This document shows positions 62,425 to 64,000 of a DNA stretch of 64,000 nucleotides, piece by piece (positions within the stretch are counted from its first letter, which is position 1; the number at the start of each line of letters is the position of its first letter). This stretch comes from Candidatus Gordonibacter avicola (GTDB lineage Bacteria > Actinomycetota > Coriobacteriia > Coriobacteriales > Eggerthellaceae). The stretch is from contig DXGM01000003.1 of assembly GCA_019113915.1 (NCBI GenBank), positions 186,001 to 250,000 on the forward strand. Reading direction: 5' to 3'. Below the pieces are notes generated by a model. That model was not told the DNA's origin. It did not search any database and saw only the letters and a program-made list of their open reading frames with translations. The translations under genes and the position numbers were made by a program.

Positions 62425-64000
62425 ATGGACTCTGTCAAGGGGCAGCTCACGCTGCGCGGCATCCTCATTGGGTGCGTCGGTTGCATCATTATTACCGCCG
62501 CCTCGGTGTACACGGCCCTCAAAATGGGGGCGCTTCCCTGGCCCATTGTGTTTGCGGCCATCATTTCACTGTTTTTCTTGAAGGCGCTCGGGCGCAGGCG
62601 CGCCAGCCTAAACGAGGCGAACGTCACGCACACCGTCATGAGCGCGGGTGCCATGGTGGCGGGCGGCCTGGCGTTCACCATCCCCGGCATTTGGATGCTG
62701 GGCTTTGCCGATGAGGTGGGCTGGTTCGAGATGCTGTTGGTGGCGCTGTCGGGCGTGGTGCTGGGCCTGGTGTGCACCGTGCTGTTACGTCGCCACTTTA
62801 TTGAAGACGCCGATTTGGAATACCCTATTGGCGAAGCGGCTGCTCAGACGCTTATTGCGGGTGACGCGGGCGGCAAGGTTGGCGTGAAGCTGTTCGGCGC
62901 GATGGGCATTGCGGGACTCTACACGGCGCTGCGCGACTGGGTGGGCGCTATTCCCGCCATGCTACTGGGGAACGTGAGTATTCCAGGCGTGGCGTTTGGC
63001 ATATACAACTCCCCCATGCTGCTGGCCGTGGGTTTTCTGGTGGGAACCGGCGCGGTGCTGGTGTGGTTTGCAGGCGCGGTGCTGGCGAACTTCGGCATTA
63101 TTGTGGGCGGCAGCGCAGCGGGGCTTTGGGATATCGCGAGCGCGCAGGGCATCGTGTCGAGCCTAGGCATGGGTGTGATGATGGGCGCCGGCGTGGGCGT
63201 AATCTGCAAGAACATTTTGCCGAAGGCTGTGCACATGCTGAAGGACACGCGTGGGTCGGTGGTGCTGGGCGCGGTGGTGAGTGCGGCTGACGCAGCGGAC
63301 GCTGGCGCGGACGCGGATGTGCGTGCGCCGAAGCGACGGATGCGCCTGACGGCTGGCCTTGTGGCCTGCGCGGTGGCAGCGGTGGCGCTGGTGATTTGCT
63401 TCGGGTTGCAATTGGGCCCCGTACCTGCCGTTATTGTGGTGGCGCTTGCATGGGTGGCCACCGCCATGAGCGCGCAGAGCGTGGGGCAAACGGGCATCGA
63501 CCCCATGGAGATATTCGGGCTCATTGTGCTTCTGGCCGTGGCCGCCGTGTCGAACGTGCCGCAGGTGCAGCTGTTCTTCGTGGCCGGTATTGTGGCCGTG
63601 GCCTGCGGTCTTGCGGGCGACGTGATGAACGACTTCCACGCAGGGCATGTGCTGGGTACCTCCCCCAAGGCCCAGTGGATCGGCCAGGCTATCGGCGCCT
63701 TACTGGGTGCCGTGGTGGCCGTGGCCGTGATGGTAATTCTCGTGAGCGCATACGGCCCCGAGGCGTTCGGCCCGCAGGCGTCGTTCGTGTCGGCGCAGGC
63801 CTCGGTGGTAGCCACTATGGTGTCGGGCATCCCGAGCGTGCCGTCATTTGCGCTGGGCCTGACGGTTGGGTTTGTGCTGTACCTGGTGGGCTTTCCCGCG
63901 ATGATGCTGGGACTGGGCATCTACCTGCCCTTTTACATGTCGTTCACCGCATTTCTGGGTGCCATGGCGAAGGTGGTGTACGATGCCGTGTGCAAGCGCC
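62425..64000 (+). CDS. OPT-family oligopeptide transporter (3' end outside window)
   Basis: About 525 residues are visible from ATG 62425 (AAAAGGAG upstream), and the frame stays open at the window edge. Some 12 or more transmembrane helices occur. Family motifs are NEANVTHTVMSAGAM, DLEYPIGEAAAQTLIAGD and a conserved GDVMNDFHAGHVLGTSPKAQ region. Members import oligopeptides or metal-chelate conjugates with protons. A hydrophilic loop (DAADAGADADVRAPKRR) lies near residue 295. The gene is divergent from coaX. Confidence 0.9.
   Translation, partial: MDSVKGQLTLRGILIGCVGCIIITAASVYTALKMGALPWPIVFAAIISLFFLKALGRRRASLNEANVTHTVMSAGAMVAGGLAFTIPGIWMLGFADEVGWFEMLLVALSGVVLGLVCTVLLRRHFIEDADLEYPIGEAAAQTLIAGDAGGKVGVKLFGAMGIAGLYTALRDWVGAIPAMLLGNVSIPGVAFGIYNSPMLLAVGFLVGTGAVLVWFAGAVLANFGIIVGGSAAGLWDIASAQGIVSSLGMGVMMGAGVGVICKNILPKAVHMLKDTRGSVVLGAVVSAADAADAGADADVRAPKRRMRLTAGLVACAVAAVALVICFGLQLGPVPAVIVVALAWVATAMSAQSVGQTGIDPMEIFGLIVLLAVAAVSNVPQVQLFFVAGIVAVACGLAGDVMNDFHAGHVLGTSPKAQWIGQAIGALLGAVVAVAVMVILVSAYGPEAFGPQASFVSAQASVVATMVSGIPSVPSFALGLTVGFVLYLVGFPAMMLGLGIYLPFYMSFTAFLGAMAKVVYDAVCKR

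Overview
The window is a GC-rich, gene-dense bacterial chromosome segment. It carries an actinobacterial-type integration host factor (mIHF), an HrcA/CIRCE-controlled dnaJ, PyrR attenuators, a class 1B dihydroorotate dehydrogenase (pyrD/pyrK), a type III pantothenate kinase, RNase J and a VanRS-like two-component pair. This mix of actinobacterial and Firmicutes-like traits fits an anaerobic member of the Coriobacteriia, probably Eggerthellales. That placement is inference from gene content, not a database result. I found no tRNA, rRNA, CRISPR array or intact insertion sequence.

Layout. 1-11,850 (minus strand): rimO (cut by the window edge), yajQ, a RodZ-like protein, ftsK, RNase J, dapA, dapB, pnp and rpsO. 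12,000-15,250: a VanS/VanR-like pair divergent from a membrane-anchored C39-like cysteine peptidase, then a small TSCPD protein. 15,300-28,700 (minus): recO, a zinc-ribbon/PASTA membrane protein, era, dgkA, ybeY, phoH, mtaB, rsmE, dnaJ, hrcA, hemW, dusB, a nitroreductase and two tiny membrane proteins downstream of lepA. 28,700-41,300: lepA, rpsT (plus strand, with a long tail), holA, comEC, comEA, thiI, rpoZ, gmk, mihF, pyrF, pyrD, pyrK. 41,400-50,300 is an accessory stretch of regulators and small orphan systems: XRE regulators, a HEAT/GyrI-like fusion, a DUF5131 remnant, PadR-DUF2812, a methyltransferase, an XRE/beta-repeat regulator with a CPBP protease, a peptidase-E-like protein, an AAA ATPase and MazEF. 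50,380-60,360: carAB and pyrR-pyrB-pyrC, separated by two orphan genes. 60,470-64,000: murB, coaX and an OPT transporter that runs off the window.

The pyrimidine genes form three transcription units. carAB and pyrRBC each start with the same leader architecture: a promoter with the same TATACT -10, a near-identical PyrR-binding hairpin, and a U-tailed terminator before the first gene. pyrKDF instead starts from an extended -10 promoter and has no such leader. Together the units encode nearly the whole UMP pathway; pyrE is not in the window. RNase J and PNPase both carry basic, Gly/Arg-rich extensions.

The most unusual observations are these. (1) A 72-bp palindromic core occurs twice, each time nested in a different, locus-specific inverted repeat. 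Three base pairs differ in a compensatory way, and one copy lies in frame in the 5' end of pyrD. (2) A strongly structured intergenic RNA candidate lies between rpoZ and thiI. (3) Ribosomal protein S20 has a roughly 85-residue Ala/Lys/Glu tail. (4) phoH appears to be leaderless. (5) Several genes of unknown function sit in the accessory stretch.
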